A stretch of 64,000 bases of DNA from NCBI GenBank assembly GCA_905250125.1, contig CAJNOL010000185.1:4580-68579 (forward strand), given 5' to 3'. The position numbers were made by a program, and so were the translations under genes. A model generated the notes under the pieces. The model was given only the letters and a program-made list of their open reading frames with translations, had not been told where the DNA came from and did not search any database. Origin of the DNA: Rotaria sordida (lineage: Eukaryota > Rotifera > Eurotatoria > Philodinida > Philodinidae). Of the stretch, positions 26,207-34,971 are shown piece by piece; the first letter of the stretch is position 1, and each line of letters starts with the position of its first letter.

Positions 26207-27076
26207 ATGCGTATAAAAATTGCATTGGCAGTTATGCTAATACTCAGCATGACTTGCAGTATCCAAGCCCAGGGCGTATTAGATGCCCCCTGCCCTAAAA
26301 CCGGCAACATGAATAATGATGTGACCATAAAGGCACACATTAAACGCCGCACGCCTACTCCGTATCCACAGGTTCGCGAGGCCGATATTATGTGGGAGAA
26401 ATGGGTATGGCGTACCATTGATATGCGCGAGAAAATGAACCTTGGTTTCTACTATCCATTTGAGCCCAGCAACAACCGCGCTAATCTGCTTACCGTTATA
26501 AAATGCGGTATTGCCAATGATTTGGTTACTCCCTACAGTTCTATGGACGACGAGTTTTTAGTACCTATGACTAAGGAAGATGCCCTTACTATCGGATCGC
26601 GTACCGACACCATTCAGATACCTGATTTGTACGACCCCGATGTAATGCACGATACCGTTATCAGCTCAACACTCAATCCAAAAGATGTGCTGGAATACCG
26701 CCTGAAAGAGATATGGTTTTTCGATAGGCAACGCTCTGTTATGGAAGTACGGATAATAGGAATTTGCCCCGTACGCACTGTAATAGACCCTGTTACCGGG
26801 GATGTAAAAGGCAAGCAGGAAATGTTCTGGATATACTTCCCTCAGCTGCGCGATGTATTAGTAAACTACAAGGCATTTAACCGCTTTAATAATACCGATA
26901 TACTTAGCTATGATGATGTGTTTATGAAGCGCATGTTTGGCAGCTATGTGTATAAAGAAAACAACTCGTACGACCGTAAAATTACCGACTACAAAACCGG
27001 TATGGATGCCATGATAGAATCGCAGCGCGTTAAAACCGATATTATGGACTTTGAGCACGATTTATGGGATTGGTAA
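26207..27076 (+). CDS. gldN: GldN-family gliding motility / T9SS core protein
   Basis: A 289-residue exported protein with a signal peptide (about 1-21). The GldN domain is recognisable by READIMWEKWVWRTIDMREKMN and FYYPFEP near the N-terminus and LKEIWFFDRQRSVMEVRI in the centre. GldN (PorN) is a periplasmic component that forms rings with GldK at the outer membrane in the type IX secretion motor. Usually it follows gldK, gldL and gldM; here it is alone, with a phosphatase upstream and rnpB downstream. It could be a relocated gldN or an extra paralogue (as GldO). The presence of T9SS cargo in the window fits either view. Confidence 0.88.
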   Translation: MRIKIALAVMLILSMTCSIQAQGVLDAPCPKTGNMNNDVTIKAHIKRRTPTPYPQVREADIMWEKWVWRTIDMREKMNLGFYYPFEPSNNRANLLTVIKCGIANDLVTPYSSMDDEFLVPMTKEDALTIGSRTDTIQIPDLYDPDVMHDTVISSTLNPKDVLEYRLKEIWFFDRQRSVMEVRIIGICPVRTVIDPVTGDVKGKQEMFWIYFPQLRDVLVNYKAFNRFNNTDILSYDDVFMKRMFGSYVYKENNSYDRKITDYKTGMDAMIESQRVKTDIMDFEHDLWDW

Positions 27077-27087
27077 TATAAGCGGCA

Positions 27088-27160
27088 AGGGGTTAGAGAT
27101 GAGGGGCGAGTTTTGCTTGTCAAACAACACATCCCTGGCCCCACGCCCCTAGTCCCTAAT
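27088..27160. repeat. intergenic low-complexity tract upstream of rnpB
   Basis: GGGGTTAGAGATGAGGGGCG on one side and CCACGCCCCTAGTCCC on the other can partly pair with each other. It belongs to the same dispersed TAGTCCC family seen at 26033 and 11320. Confidence 0.45.
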
Positions 27161-27165
27161 TTGAG

Positions 27166-27173
27166 TATCTTTG
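27166..27173 (+). promoter_or_regulatory. Bacteroidota -7 element of rnpB (TATCTTTG)
   Basis: Exact TAnnTTTG match ending five bases before the first base of the RNase P P1 helix, the expected distance to a transcription start. Confidence 0.7.
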
Positions 27174-27177
27174 CATA

Positions 27178-27568
27178 ATGCAGGCCGTTCTATCGCTCTG
27201 GCAACAGGGAGGAAAGTCCGGACAACACAGGGTACCGTACCACCTAACGGGTGGGGGCGCAGGCGGCAACAATTGCGCTACAGATAGTGCCGCAGAGAAC
27301 TATACCGCCCCGTAACACGTGTGTTACAGGGTAAGGGTGAAAACGCGGGGTAAGAGCCCACGGGCGTAACAGTGATGTTGCGTTGGGTAAACCTTACGGG
27401 TTGAAAAGCCAAATAGGTTGCAATTGGCTACGTGTAGCCAGGGGGGCGGCCCGCTCCTCATTTGCAATGGGTAGGCAGATACAGGTTACAGGCGACTGTA
27501 ATCGCAGATAAATGATAGAATCCGCGCTTGCGTGGAACAGAACCCGGCTTACAGGCCTGCATTTTTTT
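27178..27568 (+). ncRNA. rnpB: RNase P RNA (bacterial class A)
   Basis: The RNA that cleaves the 5' leader from tRNA precursors. P1 is closed by ATGCAGGCC (27178-27186) and GGCCTGCAT (27553-27561). The conserved GAGGAAAGTCCGGACAACAC and ACAGAACCCGGCTTACAGG segments, which form the catalytic core, are intact, as is the AGAG/GGGTAAG-like interior. A run of seven T follows the P1 strand and makes the terminator. Length about 385 nt is normal. The -7 promoter element is directly upstream. Confidence 0.96.
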
Positions 27569-27579
27569 ATCTTTAAGCA

Positions 27580-28089
27580 ATGGGTAATACAATTTTTGAA
27601 ACAGAACGCCTTTTATTCAGAGAATTAGTAGTGGCTGATGCTGCCAATGTTTTTGCATTGAATAGCGACCCTTTAGTAATGCGCTATACCGGTAGCTACC
27701 CTATGGGTAGTATTGATGAGGCTGTGGCTTTTCTTACTAATTATACAGACTACGAAAACTTTGGGTACGGCCGTTGGGCCTGTCTTTTAAAAGACACCAA
27801 CACCTTTATTGGCGTGTTTGGATTACGTTATTTTAAAGAAGATAACGAAGTAGATATTGGCGGATTATTTTTACCAGCATACTGGAATAAAGGCTATGCC
27901 AAAGAGGCAACTAAAGGTTGTTTTGATTATGGTTTTAATGTACTAAAGGTTGATGAAATTTCAGCTAAATGTTCAGCAGAAAATATAGCTTCGCAAAAAA
28001 TTATGGAAAGCCTGGGAATGGCTTTTACAAAAGAATATTTTAGCGGCACAACAAAAGTGCTGTACTATAAAATTAAAAGAAATGAATAA
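27580..28089 (+). CDS. GNAT-family N-acetyltransferase (tandem copy 1)
   Basis: A 169-residue RimJ/RimL-type acetyltransferase. The LRFRELVV-like N-terminus (TERLLFRELVVADAANVF), the acetyl-CoA loop (YWNKGYAKEATKG) and the C-terminal NIASQKIMESLGM segment all fit. It follows rnpB by 12 bp and overlaps the next GNAT gene by eight bases. The second copy is clearly related (TERLWMRKFMVEDAEDMY), so the pair is a tandem duplication. Substrate unknown. Confidence 0.85.
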   Translation: MGNTIFETERLLFRELVVADAANVFALNSDPLVMRYTGSYPMGSIDEAVAFLTNYTDYENFGYGRWACLLKDTNTFIGVFGLRYFKEDNEVDIGGLFLPAYWNKGYAKEATKGCFDYGFNVLKVDEISAKCSAENIASQKIMESLGMAFTKEYFSGTTKVLYYKIKRNE

Positions 28090-28600
28090 CGCTATACTTG
28101 AAACAGAGCGCCTTTGGATGCGCAAGTTTATGGTTGAAGATGCAGAGGATATGTACCTGCTTAATGCCGACCCTGATGTACTACGCTATACAGGCGACAA
28201 GGCTTTTGCATCGGTAGAAGAATCGTATAAGTTTATAGAGAATTACAACCCATACGATACCGAAGGCTTTGGCCGTTGGGTTTGTGTGCTTAAGGATACC
28301 AACGAGATTATCGGCTGGAGCGGTTTACGCATGCAGCACGATATAGGGTTGGTTGATTTAGGCTACCGTTTTCACAAACGTTTTTGGGGCAAGGGCTACG
28401 GTACCGAGGCAGGTTTGGTTAGTGTTGAACATGGCTTTAAAAACCATAACCTTGATGTTATTATTGGGCGTGTAGACAAGAATAATATTGGTTCTATCCG
28501 CATACTGGAAAAATGCGGAATGGTTTATTGGAAAGAAACGCTTTGTGGCACAGAGCCGGGTATGTATTACAGGGTGTATAACCCGTATAAAGGCAAATAA
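28082..28600 (+). CDS. GNAT-family N-acetyltransferase (tandem copy 2)
   Basis: A 172-residue acetyltransferase related to its upstream neighbour. It has FWGKGYGTEAGLV as acetyl-CoA loop and the NNIGSIRILEKCGM segment. The ATG lies eight bases before the stop of copy 1, in another frame, which suggests translational coupling. The gene is closed by a hairpin terminator at 28602-28628. The substrates of the two copies may differ since the middle parts diverge. Confidence 0.85.
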   Translation: MNNAILETERLWMRKFMVEDAEDMYLLNADPDVLRYTGDKAFASVEESYKFIENYNPYDTEGFGRWVCVLKDTNEIIGWSGLRMQHDIGLVDLGYRFHKRFWGKGYGTEAGLVSVEHGFKNHNLDVIIGRVDKNNIGSIRILEKCGMVYWKETLCGTEPGMYYRVYNPYKGK

Positions 28601-28601
28601 A

Positions 28602-28628
28602 AAAAGCCTCGCTTGTAGCGGGGCTTTT
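28602..28628. terminator. bidirectional hairpin terminator between GNAT and collagen-like gene
   Basis: AAAAGCCTCGCT and AGCGGGGCTTTT pair (one G-U) around a TGT loop, with flanking A and T runs. It lies at the convergent junction and can serve both strands. Confidence 0.8.
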
Positions 28629-28654
28629 CAGTAAATATCAATTACGCTAAATGC

Positions 28655-30607
28655 TTAGCGTTGTTCCTTAATTACAGGAGTTAGCATATCAACTTGTTTG
28701 CCGTACAATTGAGGCTGCATGTAAGTGCCTTTTTGGCCGTCACGCTTTTCAACCTCAGTATCGCGTTTCTCAGGGTGTTGCTGCATGTAAAGGTCGTTAC
28801 GCTCGGCATATACTACCCAGCTGATTTTTTGGCCTGCATTACCACCCGAAATTTTGAAGGTGTTGCCTGTACCAATTTCTTCTTTAACAAATAAACCCGG
28901 AGCTGAAGCACCTACCGGAGTAAGCTGGTAGCTAAAGTTGATGTTGATAGACTGGAAGTAATGAGGAAGTGTAACAGTAGCATTACCATTAGCATCAAGG
29001 TTAACATTACCGCGGTATACGTTTAATACCTGATCTGACTCCATAGAGAAGTGCTTTAACACTTTATTTTGAGGGTCTAGCGGATGGTCAATAACAAAGG
29101 TTTTAGTACCTGTAGCACCTAAATCGCCTAGCGATAAAACACCGAAGTAAGAAAGGTCTACCGAAGAACCAATAACACCTGCACCATGCGCTGACTGACC
29201 TAAAACAGCAGCGTTATCATCAGCAGGAGAAACAGTAAAGTTTTGGCCTAATACACCCGCAAGGTTGCCATACGTAGTTTGGCCGTTAACACCAATACCA
29301 CCTAAACCTGCAACAGCAATAGAGTTCATGTTAGTACCTGCAGGAGTTGCTGTGTTATTTGCAAATACAGCGTAGCCCTGGTTAAATGCGCTCTTACCCG
29401 ATACACCATTAAAGCCAACACCTTCAGTACCTATACCACCGGTAGTACGTAAGTTGTTACCGCGTACAGCCACATCAGATGTAGAAGTAGAAGTAGCCTC
29501 CCCTGCAACCGCGCGTGAAGCCCCTGTTGCCTGTCCGAAGATGGCTGAGTTATTTTGAGTAGAGCTATTGGTAATACCTTGTATAGTAGAGAATGTATTA
29601 GTAGCATTAGCGCTGTTAGCGGTAATTGCATTACCGGTACCGTTAAGGTTAGCACCAATACCAGCAGTTAGAGAACCGTTTTGAGTAACTAAAAGAGCAA
29701 TACCGTTAAGGCCTGTAACGCCTGTTGGTCCTGTAATAGATACAGAGCCTGCATCGGCAGTAATGCTACGGCCTGCGCCAGAGCCACCAAAATCGTAAGC
29801 AGCATCAAGTGTTCCACCACCAGAACCGCTACCTGTTGGGCCGGCAGGACCGGTTGGACCTTGAGCACCTGTTGTACCAACACCTGTTGGACCGGCAGGA
29901 CCCGTTACACCCACACCTGTTGGACCGGCAGGGCCTGTTGGGCCTTGGGCACCAGTAGAGCCATTAGCGCCTGTTGTACCCGCACCTGTTGGGCCTGCAG
30001 GGCCTGTTGGACCTTGAGCACCAGTTGTTCCGGCACCAGTTGGGCCGGTAGGGCCTGTAGCACCTACACCCGGACCAGTTGGACCTTGTGGGCCTGTTGG
30101 GCCTTGTACACCTGCACCTGTTGCACCGGCAGGACCTGTAGGTCCTTGAGAGCCTGTTGCACCCGGAGCACCAGTTGGGCCTTGCGAGCCACCACCATTA
30201 GCTGCATAAAGAGCATACGGTACGCTTATAAGTTGAGATGTACCTGCAACACTATAGGTAGTGCCACCGGCAGGGTCAATTTCTGTTTTTACATACTTGC
30301 TGCCACCACCCCATGCAATGTTTGCAAAGGTTCCGCTAACAACAGTACCGGTACCAACCTCAAGGTTGAATAAACCAAACTGGTTAGTGGTTTTAGTGTG
30401 AGTCTCTTGATAAACAACAGTACCTGAAGGGCTTCCGTCTAAAATAGTAATGCGGATACCTACCGGTTGGCTTACAAGTTCTGTACCGGCATTATTGCGG
30501 GCAATAGCCTGGTAATTGAATTTTTGCGGGGCCTGTGCATTCGTTCCCGTGCACACGGCTAATGCCAAAGCTAATATGGCTACCGACTTAGTGAAAAGCT
30601 TATTCAT
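28655..30607 (-). CDS. collagen-like Gly-Pro-Thr repeat surface protein
   Basis: A 650-residue protein with a signal peptide (about 1-24). A beta-rich N-terminal domain (about 25-135; [13 protein letters not shown]) is followed by a long collagen-like Gly-X-Y region (about 140-265) dominated by [10 protein letters not shown] units. A head-fibre-like beta-structured part and a tail domain (about 520-650) follow. Such proteins form trimeric stalks on the cell surface. No T9SS sorting domain is evident at the C-terminus. The N-terminal domain is common in Bacteroidota 'collagen-like' proteins of unknown role. The gene is single; the promoter region is upstream of 30607. Confidence 0.85.
   Translation of the reverse strand: MNKLFTKSVAILALALAVCTGTNAQAPQKFNYQAIARNNAGTELVSQPVGIRITILDGSPSGTVVYQETHTKTTNQFGLFNLEVGTGTVVSGTFANIAWGGGSKYVKTEIDPAGGTTYSVAGTSQLISVPYALYAANGGGSQGPTGAPGATGSQGPTGPAGATGAGVQGPTGPQGPTGPGVGATGPTGPTGAGTTGAQGPTGPAGPTGAGTTGANGSTGAQGPTGPAGPTGVGVTGPAGPTGVGTTGAQGPTGPAGPTGSGSGGGTLDAAYDFGGSGAGRSITADAGSVSITGPTGVTGLNGIALLVTQNGSLTAGIGANLNGTGNAITANSANATNTFSTIQGITNSSTQNNSAIFGQATGASRAVAGEATSTSTSDVAVRGNNLRTTGGIGTEGVGFNGVSGKSAFNQGYAVFANNTATPAGTNMNSIAVAGLGGIGVNGQTTYGNLAGVLGQNFTVSPADDNAAVLGQSAHGAGVIGSSVDLSYFGVLSLGDLGATGTKTFVIDHPLDPQNKVLKHFSMESDQVLNVYRGNVNLDANGNATVTLPHYFQSININFSYQLTPVGASAPGLFVKEEIGTGNTFKISGGNAGQKISWVVYAERNDLYMQQHPEKRDTEVEKRDGQKGTYMQPQLYGKQVDMLTPVIKEQR
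29824..30190 (-). repeat. collagen-like GPTG-coding tandem repeats
   Basis: Nine-base and multiples-of-nine repeats encoding Gly-Pro-Thr and Gly-Pro-Ala triplets, with Gln and Val interruptions. This produces a long cysteine-rich spurious frame on the opposite strand. Prone to length change by recombination. Confidence 0.9.
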
Positions 30608-30726
30608 AGTATAACTTTAATTTTTTTGAGCCCCGAAAATACTGATTTTACTCATAAGTTGGTGGCCGATAGTTCTTGGTTGTTAGTAAATACTAATGTT
30701 ACAGCAGGTTCTCTTTATAATTCAAC

Positions 30727-31758
30727 CTAAGCTTTGTTAACCAATGGTTTCACTTTAGTACCGATTAACTCAATGGCTTTCATCAGCTTTTCATGCCCCA
30801 ACGATGCCGTATCCATTTGGAATGTAAGCCTTGATATACCGCCCAATGCGTTACTATGGCGGATGATTTTCTCAGCCACCTCTTCGGGCCCGCCAACAAG
30901 TAATGCACCTAAATAACCGGCTTGTGCATCAAATCGGCTACGTGTCATAGGAGGCCAACCGCGCTCTTTACCAATATTGCTCATGCTCTCGGCATAGCCG
31001 GGATAGAACTCATCAATAGCCTGCTCAGTCGTGTCGGCAACATAACCTAATGAGTGCAAGCCTACTTTTAGTTGTTCAGGTTTGAAGCCTGCTACCTCAC
31101 CTGCTTTGCGGTATAAATCGACTAGCGGACGGAAACGGTGTGTCTCCCCACCTATCACAGCAACCATCAATGGTAAGCCTAAAGTACCCGCACGTATAAA
31201 CGATTCGGGCGTACCACCAACACCTAACCACACAGGAAAAGGATCTTGCAAGGGGCGTGGGTATATAGGCTGGTTATTAAGCGCAGGGCGGAATTGTCCC
31301 GACCATGTTACATACTCGTTTTTGCGGATGTTTAGCAGCAAATCCAGTTTCTCCGAAAACAGCTCATCATAATCATGAAGGTTCAATCCAAACAGCGGAA
31401 AAGCCTCAGTAAACGAACCTCTGCCAACAACCATCTCCGCACGGCCTTGCGATATCAAATCAAGCGTAGCAAAGTTCTGAAACACCCTAACAGGATCGGC
31501 AGCAGAAAGCACAGTAACCGCGCTTGTCAGACGTATTTTCTCCGTACGGGCAGCAGCGGCAGCCAATATCAATGTAGGCGCCGAATCTAAAAACTCCTTG
31601 CGGTGATGCTCACCAATTCCAAATATATCATGGCCTGTTTTATCGGCATATTCTATACGCTCCAGTAGTTGGGCCAAGGCAAACTTATTGTTCTCGGGCG
31701 TGCCCGTATTATCATCGCCAAAGCGGGCGGCAAAACTATCAATTCCAATTTCAATCAT
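30727..31758 (-). CDS. LLM-class flavin-dependent oxidoreductase
   Basis: A 343-residue luciferase-like monooxygenase family protein with a TIM-barrel fold. Visible family motifs are the N-terminal IEIGIDSFAARFGD, GIGEHHRKEFLDSAP, TSAVTVLSAADPVRVFQNFATLD, GRAEMVVGRGSF and a C-terminal VGGPEEVAEKIIRHS. Members use FMN or F420 to oxidise varied substrates. The sequence resembles the group of unknown substrate often called 'luciferase-like monooxygenase' rather than the bacterial light enzyme. Single gene. Confidence 0.88.
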   Translation of the reverse strand: MIEIGIDSFAARFGDDNTGTPENNKFALAQLLERIEYADKTGHDIFGIGEHHRKEFLDSAPTLILAAAAARTEKIRLTSAVTVLSAADPVRVFQNFATLDLISQGRAEMVVGRGSFTEAFPLFGLNLHDYDELFSEKLDLLLNIRKNEYVTWSGQFRPALNNQPIYPRPLQDPFPVWLGVGGTPESFIRAGTLGLPLMVAVIGGETHRFRPLVDLYRKAGEVAGFKPEQLKVGLHSLGYVADTTEQAIDEFYPGYAESMSNIGKERGWPPMTRSRFDAQAGYLGALLVGGPEEVAEKIIRHSNALGGISRLTFQMDTASLGHEKLMKAIELIGTKVKPLVNKA

Positions 31759-31821
31759 GCTGAGATAACAGAGGTGTCTCTTTTAGGTTTAGTTTATAGT
31801 TGGTTACATAGAGTATACCGC

Positions 31822-32862
31822 CTACTTCTTATATTTATCGCGGAGATAGGCTATATACTTAACCAAATCACCACCGGCTATTTTATTCATTTCATCGGCA
31901 AAATCGTTCATCTTGCTGTTGTACTGGCGCTTCACAATAAAGTAGGCATTGTTAGGCAGCGGGCGGTTATCAAACACATGGTGATAATACGGCTTATCAA
32001 TAAAGTTAACCGTATCAAGGTTAGCCACAATCTTACCAATATACGCCTGCTTCAGCTTACGTTGCGCGGCAGGGTTATTAAGCCCTTTCATGGCAGCATA
32101 CAGGCTATCCAGCTTGATGGCCCCATTCAGCATATACTGCTCAAAGCGGTCAATGTCGGCTATATCATTAACGTAGCGGGTAGATTCTTTAGAACCCTTA
32201 CCGTACTTATCCTCCATATACATAATAGCCCCGCGCATACCTATGAAGTTGGCAAGGCTCTCGCTAAAATCAACATTGCCCTTTATATAGATGGTAGAGT
32301 GGCTCAGCTCATGAAAGAGCAGTTCTGCAAGGTCCGCTTCGGGATATTCCAGCATGGTACTCATTACAGGGTCAGAAAACCAGCCTAAGGTGCTCCATGC
32401 GTTCACTTCGCGGATGCGGGTATCGTAGCCATCGGCTTGCAGGTCGGCCGCTTGGTCTTGCGCCCCTTCCAGGCTAAAAAAGCCCTTGTACGACACATTA
32501 CCCACTATAGGAAACCACCACATCTTCGGCTCCAGGCTAAACTCCTTACTGGCCGATACTACCCAAAGCAAAGGCTTGCCCTGCTGGTCATACAACTTGG
32601 TGTAGTTGTTGGTGGGGAGTAAGCCCAATTTACCAAAGGCATAGGCCCGTATTTCCTTTACCAGCTGCAGCTTTTTGCGGACGCTATCTGGCACCGCGGT
32701 GTCTTTCAGGTAATCGTCAATAGGCTCGCTTTTGGCTAGTATGCGCATTTGCCCTACCGCTGCTTGCGACAGGTACGATGTGTACTTGGCACAGCACAGG
32801 CACGATACTATAAGCAGCATCAGCGCCAGTTCTAAAGTAAGTTTAAACGCGCGGTATAGCAT
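31822..32862 (-). CDS. putative zinc aminopeptidase (DUF/PF10023 family)
   Basis: A 346-residue protein with an N-terminal membrane anchor or signal (about 7-27, followed by cysteines). The metallopeptidase HExxH motif is HELSH in LLFHELSHSTIYIKG, and a downstream glutamate in FSESLANFIG can be the third zinc ligand. This layout matches the predicted aminopeptidase family PF10023, whose members are membrane-associated and of unknown substrate. It ends just before thyA on the same strand. Catalytic residues are intact. Function inferred from the motif only. Confidence 0.75.
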   Translation of the reverse strand: MLYRAFKLTLELALMLLIVSCLCCAKYTSYLSQAAVGQMRILAKSEPIDDYLKDTAVPDSVRKKLQLVKEIRAYAFGKLGLLPTNNYTKLYDQQGKPLLWVVSASKEFSLEPKMWWFPIVGNVSYKGFFSLEGAQDQAADLQADGYDTRIREVNAWSTLGWFSDPVMSTMLEYPEADLAELLFHELSHSTIYIKGNVDFSESLANFIGMRGAIMYMEDKYGKGSKESTRYVNDIADIDRFEQYMLNGAIKLDSLYAAMKGLNNPAAQRKLKQAYIGKIVANLDTVNFIDKPYYHHVFDNRPLPNNAYFIVKRQYNSKMNDFADEMNKIAGGDLVKYIAYLRDKYKK

Positions 32863-32865
32863 GGT

Positions 32866-33660
32866 TTAAATAGCTACAGCCGCCTTAATATGCGGGTGCG
32901 GATCGTAATTCTCCAGCGTAAAATCTTCGTAGGTAAAGCCGAATATATCCTTCACCTCCGGGTTTATTTTCATGGTAGGCAACGGGCGTATATCGCGGCT
33001 AAGCTGAAGCTTGGTTTGCTCTATATGGTTGCTATACAGGTGGGCATCGCCAAAGGTGTGGACAAACTCACCGGCCTCTAATCCGCATACCTGCGCCACC
33101 ATCATGGTAAGCAGGGCGTACGAGGCAATATTAAACGGAACCCCTAGAAACACATCGGCGCTGCGTTGGTACAGCTGGCACGACAGTTTACCATCGGCCA
33201 CGTAGAACTGGAACAGGCAGTGGCACGGCGGCAAGGCCATCTTATCCACATCAGCCACGTTCCATGCACTTACTATAAGGCGGCGGCTATCGGGGTTCTT
33301 TTTTATCTGGTTGATAAGGTTAGTTATCTGGTCTATACTACCACCATCGGGGGTAGGCCAGCTACGCCATTGGTGACCATACACAGGGCCAAGGTTGCCA
33401 TTTTCATCGGCCCACTCATCCCAAATAGAAACCCCATTATCTTTCAAATACTGGATATTGCTATCGCCACGAAGGAACCACAGCAGCTCAATAATAATAG
33501 AACGCAGGTGCAGCTTTTTGGTAGTAATTACCGGGAAGCCTTTGCTAAGGTCAAAGCGCATTTGGTAGCCAAAAACACTGTAAGTGCCCGTGCCGGTACG
33601 GTCGCTTTTGTGGGCGCCCGTGTCCAGTATATGTTGTAAAAGTTGGTGGTACTGTTCCAT
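32866..33660 (-). CDS. thyA: thymidylate synthase
   Basis: A 264-residue enzyme that methylates dUMP to dTMP using methylenetetrahydrofolate. The catalytic cysteine is in [11 protein letters not shown]; the [19 protein letters not shown] segment (dUMP and folate binding) and the N-terminal [15 protein letters not shown] loop are all conserved. Length is standard for ThyA. Dihydrofolate reductase is not adjacent. Downstream, the aminopeptidase start codon follows within four bases of the thyA stop region, so they may share a transcript. Confidence 0.97.
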   Translation of the reverse strand: MEQYHQLLQHILDTGAHKSDRTGTGTYSVFGYQMRFDLSKGFPVITTKKLHLRSIIIELLWFLRGDSNIQYLKDNGVSIWDEWADENGNLGPVYGHQWRSWPTPDGGSIDQITNLINQIKKNPDSRRLIVSAWNVADVDKMALPPCHCLFQFYVADGKLSCQLYQRSADVFLGVPFNIASYALLTMMVAQVCGLEAGEFVHTFGDAHLYSNHIEQTKLQLSRDIRPLPTMKINPEVKDIFGFTYEDFTLENYDPHPHIKAAVAI

Positions 33661-33731
33661 GTTACAAAGATACGGCTAAAAGGCCTGTTTTGCCTACCGA
33701 CTTTTCAACTACAACACCGTTAATAACAGGG

Positions 33732-33881
33732 TTAATGCTTGCCAATACCCGGGCAATCGCAGCCGCCGCCCTTACGCCCACCGCCACCGCGGCGACCGTA
33801 TACATTGCTCTTACAGCTATCTGCAAAAGCAAGCACCGTAATGCTTAAAAGGAATATGACTATAGACCTGCGATACTTCAT
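33732..33881 (-). CDS. small putative lipoprotein
   Basis: A 49-residue frame with a basic start (MKYRRS), a hydrophobic signal core and a cysteine at position 23 (DSCKSN) that could be lipidated. The mature part is rich in Arg and Gly (YGRRGGGGRKGGG) and ends in CDCPGIGKH. Very similar tiny lipoproteins are common in Bacteroidota. The start has a good AT-rich leader. Function unknown; probably an envelope protein. Not covered by a longer gene. Confidence 0.6.
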   Translation of the reverse strand: MKYRRSIVIFLLSITVLAFADSCKSNVYGRRGGGGRKGGGCDCPGIGKH

Positions 33882-33920
33882 AATAGTAATACGATAATAC
33901 AAAGGTAATGGTTTCTTTTT

Positions 33921-34003
33921 AGCTTACAGCTTGTAGCTGGTAGCTTTTAGTATTCTTAGTTCTGGCATTTTTCCTATCAGCTATAAGCTACAAGCTAACC
34001 CCT
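33921..34003. repeat. paired inverted low-complexity repeat (AGCTTGTAGCT type)
   Basis: AGCTTACAGCTTGTAGCTGG at 33921-33940 is an imperfect inverted copy of the stretch 33972-34003 that contains AGCTATAAGCTACAAGCT. The right arm reaches into the DinB gene and supplies its last codons and stop (33995-33997). Likely a dispersed decaying repeat. Confidence 0.55.
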
Positions 34004-34444
34004 AGTGTAAAGTATGTGGTCAATCCTCGGTGGCTGAACTCCCAACTCTTTTAGCCTGCTGTTAATTTGCCCGCGGTGGTAAGTACCATGGTTAGCCAGG
34101 TGGGTAAGTATCTCCTCGTAGGTACTTTGCCAGGGGTTGCCTTGCGAATCTTTATAAGGTACTATAGTGCCCCAATCGCTTACTGTTGTAATAAAATTTA
34201 CAAAGTCCGAGTGGTTTTTCTCGCCCTGCGATTTCAACTCCTGCATGGGGATAATATCAAACGCCGTATAGCCTGTTGGGGCAATTAGCCTGATGCGTTC
34301 CATCCACAGCCCTTTGGCCCATATAATATGGCTCATAAGGCTCCATACACGGTCGTCAATCATATCGTGGGTAACCATAACATCAATAACCTGGTTATTG
34401 GCCCAGTTATCGTATTCAAACATTATGCGGTGGTGCTCATTCAT
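33995..34444 (-). CDS. DinB-family four-helix protein
   Basis: A 149-residue protein with the DinB metal-binding layout: a His near residue 38 (SHIIWAKGLWMERI), and NHGTYHRGQINSRLKELG near the C-terminus with the two other histidines. DinB-like proteins are often thiol-dependent metalloenzymes (for example mycothiol or bacillithiol transferases), but the role in Bacteroidota is not settled. It starts in an ATGA overlap with the upstream 85-residue gene, so the pair is translationally coupled. The stop lies inside a dispersed repeat. Confidence 0.8.
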   Translation of the reverse strand: MNEHHRIMFEYDNWANNQVIDVMVTHDMIDDRVWSLMSHIIWAKGLWMERIRLIAPTGYTAFDIIPMQELKSQGEKNHSDFVNFITTVSDWGTIVPYKDSQGNPWQSTYEEILTHLANHGTYHRGQINSRLKELGVQPPRIDHILYTRG

Positions 34445-34698
34445 AGTGCTTCGTCTTCTAAGTGTTTAATAAGGCCCATAAAACCCTCGTGGGTAACGCC
34501 CATAAAGGTGGCAACGGTCCACAGGCGGATGGCGCATGCCTTTACGTTTTCCGACGCTATGCTAACAGCGTACTTAGGCAACTCGTCGCGCTTGTCCGAC
34601 AGCGGCTTCCAATCTTTAAAAGCCCGCTTATAGTCCTCCAGTAGCTGAAGGCCCTCATCGGTAAGGCTGGCTTTTTTTATAAAGTCGTAGTGCTGCAT
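34441..34698 (-). CDS. hypothetical 85-residue protein coupled to DinB
   Basis: An 85-residue helical protein starting MQHYDFIKKASLTDEGLQLLEDYKRAF, without signal or membrane segment. Four bases overlap with the DinB start (ATGA), so both are probably made together. No family is recognised. The composition and coupling make it a real gene. A small helical partner or regulator of the DinB-like protein is a possibility but is not shown by the sequence. Confidence 0.6.
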   Translation of the reverse strand: MQHYDFIKKASLTDEGLQLLEDYKRAFKDWKPLSDKRDELPKYAVSIASENVKACAIRLWTVATFMGVTHEGFMGLIKHLEDEAL

Positions 34699-34767
34699 TT
34701 GGTTGCGTTAAAAATAGTAAAAATGTCTGAACCGCAGATTCCGGAGATTTAGTTGATTACACGAAAA

Positions 34768-34971
34768 AACTCTCCCTTATAAAGGGAGTACCCTCGCGTA
34801 GCGAGGGGGAGGGATTTAAGCTCTCCCCCTGCAAAGGGGGAGTACCAAGCGCATTTGCGCTTGGGGAGGGGGTGGCCTCATGTTCCGGTTGTACTAACCC
34901 GAAGCCACCTCCCCTTTCTTGAGCAACTTCATAGTTGCTCAATTCATTCCCCTCCTTGGCAGGAGGGGAGC
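34768..34971. repeat. composite GC-rich palindromic repeat, copy 1
   Basis: Contains the units CTCTCCC...GGGAG, GCTCTCCCCCTGCAAAGGGG (34820 on), AAGCGCATTTGCGCTTGG, and CACCTCCCCTTTCTTGAGCA with AGGAGGGGAGCC at its end. All are short inverted repeats. The minus-strand reading frame of the ATPase passes through it without a stop. Confidence 0.8.

Noticed and set aside
29861..30373. Cysteine/threonine-rich open frame on the plus strand
   Set aside because: It is the complement of the Gly-Pro-Thr repeat region of the collagen-like gene; the odd composition is an artefact of reading the repeat backwards.
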